This document shows, one piece after another, positions 62,387-64,000 of a stretch of 64,000 nucleotides of DNA. Each line of letters opens with the position of its first letter. Within the stretch, counting starts at the first letter, position 1. Location: the NCBI RefSeq assembly GCF_000523235.1, contig NZ_CP006850.1:3844001-3908000 (forward strand), given 5' to 3'. The notes beneath the pieces are model-generated. The model saw only the letters and a program-made list of their open reading frames with translations. It made no database searches and was not told the DNA's origin. The translations under genes were made by a program, and so were the position numbers. The DNA comes from Nocardia nova SH22a (GTDB taxonomy: Bacteria; Actinomycetota; Actinomycetes; Mycobacteriales; Mycobacteriaceae).

Positions 62387-62416
62387 AAAACCCGCGCGGA
62401 TCGCGCGGGTTTTTTG
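62387..62416 (+). terminator. Rho-independent terminator of the cold-shock gene
   Basis: AACCCGCGCG pairs with CGCGCGGGTT around GAT, followed by TTTTT. It ends 20 bp before the convergent desaturase stop and could serve both genes. Confidence 0.9.
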
Positions 62417-62435
62417 TTTCTCCGGAACCGTGGTT

Positions 62436-63845
62436 TCACTGCCGGGCGCGCTGCTGCCGCCGCCGGGCCCGCCTGATCGCCCTCTCGCGCAACGCTTTAC
62501 GGCGCAGGGCCTGCTTTTCCGCGCGGGCCTTGTCCCGCAGGATCTGCTTGGTCTCGCGTAGTACCTGCTTCTCGTGGCGCGCCTTCTCCTTCAGCGCGAC
62601 CTTGGCCTCGGCCAGTGCCGAGCTCAGGCCACGGCGGTGGCCCGTCTCAGGGTCGATTCCGGGCCAATGATGTTGAGCCCATTGGTCGGCCGTGGGCAAC
62701 GTCACCCGCGACAGTGCGGCGAATTTGTGTTCGGAGGAGGTCTCGGGGGCGTCGTCGGCGGTCCGGCGCAGGAAGCGGTCCGGCAGTGCCAGCTTGTGAA
62801 TCGTGCGGAAGGCCAGCAGATACTGTTTGCCGAGCGAGCCGGTGGTATAGGGCAGGTCGTACTTGTCGCACAGTCCGCGCACCCGCACGGCGATCTCCGG
62901 ATACCGATTGCTGGGGATGTCCGGGAACAGGTGATGCTCGATCTGGTAGCAGAGGTTGCCGCTCATGAACGCCATGACCGGGCCGGCCTGGAAATTGGCG
63001 CTGCCCAGCATCTGCCGCAGATACCATTCCGCGTGCGTCTCGTCGGCGAAGTGCTCCTGGGTGAACTTCTGGGCCCCGTCGGGGAAATGCCCGCAGAAGA
63101 TCACCGCATACGCCCACAGATTGCGGACCAGGTTGGCGGTGGCGTTCGCCTTCAGAGTCTGCTTCCACGCCGGGCCGGTGAGCAGCGGGTAGATCACGAA
63201 GTCCTTGGCGACCTGGCGCGCGGCCTTGCGCGCGAACGCCTTGTTCGGTTCGGACAGCAGCTGTGTCTCCGGCACTCCGGCATGCGCCAGCTCGGCCGAC
63301 AGATCGTGCCAGGCGATGCCCCACTCGAACGCCGCGGCGAGGACGAGATTGGCCAGCGGCTGGACGAGGTGGATCGGCCGCCACTGCTCGTCCCGGGTCA
63401 TCCGCAGGATGCCGAAGCCCAGATCCTCGTCCCTGCCCAGCACATTGGTGTAGGTGTGATGCGAGTAGTTGTGGGCCCGCTTCCACTGGGTCGAGGTCCC
63501 GGTCATATCCCACTCCCACGTCGTGGAGTGGATCTCCGGGTCGTTCATCCAGTCCCACTGCCCGTGGCTGATGTTGTGCCCGAGCTCCATGTTCTCCACG
63601 ATCTTCGCGACCGACAACAACGCCGTACCGGCCAGCCACGCCGAGCGCTTCCTGCTCATGAACAGCACGGCCCGCCCGGCGACCTCGAGCATCCGATGGG
63701 CGCGGATCGCCCGGCGAATGTATCGCGCGTCTTTCTCACCCAGTGACTTCTCGACATCGCGTCGAATCGTGTCGAGCTCCGCCCCGAGTGTCTCGACATC
63801 GACAGGAGTCAGATGCGCGTATGCGTTGATGTCGGTGATGGCCAC
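62436..63845 (-). CDS. Membrane fatty-acid/acyl-CoA desaturase with basic C-terminal tail
   Basis: 469 residues from GTG 63845 (GAAGGGA, 6 bp). Histidine boxes: HNISHGQWD, HNYSHHTY and QIEHHLFPDIPSNRY, the integral-membrane di-iron desaturase pattern (DesA3/linoleoyl-CoA desaturase type). Hydrophobic segments lie between. It introduces a double bond in acyl-CoA chains with electrons from an oxidoreductase not in the window. The last 65 residues are almost only Lys, Arg, Glu, Ala and Gln (from about KVALKEKARHEKQ), an unusual charged tail. Confidence 0.9.
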   Translation of the reverse strand: MAITDINAYAHLTPVDVETLGAELDTIRRDVEKSLGEKDARYIRRAIRAHRMLEVAGRAVLFMSRKRSAWLAGTALLSVAKIVENMELGHNISHGQWDWMNDPEIHSTTWEWDMTGTSTQWKRAHNYSHHTYTNVLGRDEDLGFGILRMTRDEQWRPIHLVQPLANLVLAAAFEWGIAWHDLSAELAHAGVPETQLLSEPNKAFARKAARQVAKDFVIYPLLTGPAWKQTLKANATANLVRNLWAYAVIFCGHFPDGAQKFTQEHFADETHAEWYLRQMLGSANFQAGPVMAFMSGNLCYQIEHHLFPDIPSNRYPEIAVRVRGLCDKYDLPYTTGSLGKQYLLAFRTIHKLALPDRFLRRTADDAPETSSEHKFAALSRVTLPTADQWAQHHWPGIDPETGHRRGLSSALAEAKVALKEKARHEKQVLRETKQILRDKARAEKQALRRKALRERAIRRARRRQQRARQ

Positions 63846-64000
63846 CGTCGTCCCTTCAGTATCCAAGCTGTGCAACTGCCGCAGGCTGATCTCCCTGACC
63901 AGGACCGACGCGCCACTCGACCAGTATCGAGAGTACCGCGACGAGCCGGATCGGCTCCCAGGCGGACAGTCCGGTCGGCGCCTCATCGCGGCCGCGGGCC

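Overview
The window reads as chromosomal DNA of a high-GC actinomycete, most likely Nocardia or a close relative. The reasons are GTG starts, dense GC-rich codons, a mycobacterial-type dormancy gene set (Rip3-like protease, DosS-like kinase, Rv2004c-like kinase, universal stress and CBS proteins), an Eis-like acetyltransferase and a MshB-like deacetylase. All functional calls come from reading translations and motifs by eye; no database search was run.

Layout. (1) 1-11444: the 3' end of a large NRPS gene (A-PCP-E, C-A-PCP, C-A-PCP-TE), an FkbM-type methyltransferase and a CynX/NimT-like MFS transporter. (2) 11499-13522: Rip3-like site-2 protease and a GAF-ANTAR regulator, with DosR-like boxes. 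(3) About 13.77-35.88 kb: an island bounded on the left by a decayed IS630-type transposase and on the right by a 5'-truncated ftsH. It holds a Tat-type phosphoesterase, a StrR/ParB-like regulator, a methyltransferase plus two-gene ABC exporter, an AraC regulator, a 2-oxopentenoate/4-hydroxy-2-oxovalerate/CitE/MaoC cassette, an Eis-like acyltransferase, and then a compact operon: exo-glycal-type dehydratase, radical SAM enzyme, glycosyltransferase, 4-epimerase, two phosphatases, PPOX reductase and PIG-L deacetylase. This combination closely matches the core of tunicamycin-family (tunicaminyl-uracil) clusters (TunA, B, D, F, G, E and the immunity set M/I/J), with an unusual acyl-supply module. 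(4) 36.5-38.2 kb: a rearranged stretch with a 75-bp direct repeat, an amidohydrolase and a MerR regulator.

(5) 38.2-55.0 kb: a dormancy/stress locus: ACP-like protein with PRPP synthetase, CBS-BON protein, GNAT, universal stress protein, pentapeptide-repeat membrane protein, NB-ARC/TPR protein, a CDP-glycerol-transferase-like gene interrupted by 15 heptanucleotide repeats (a probable phase-variation switch, now out of frame), flavodoxin, DosS-like kinase, DUF2267 and AAA-kinase pair, PPOX protein, long hibernation factor and an acyl-CoA ligase. Many of these genes have a 14-bp GGGAC-N4-GNCCC type box upstream, like the mycobacterial DosR box. (6) 55.1-64 kb: MHS-type transporter, tautomerase, SDR, HxlR regulator with twin operators, F420-type oxidoreductase, XRE-cupin regulator, SRPBCC protein, PepSY lipoprotein, MerR-like regulator, cold-shock protein with terminator, and an acyl-CoA desaturase with a basic tail.

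Working model: the island makes and exports a nucleoside antibiotic related to tunicamycin but carrying a non-standard acyl group, and it has been inserted into an ancestral hypoxia/dormancy gene neighbourhood.
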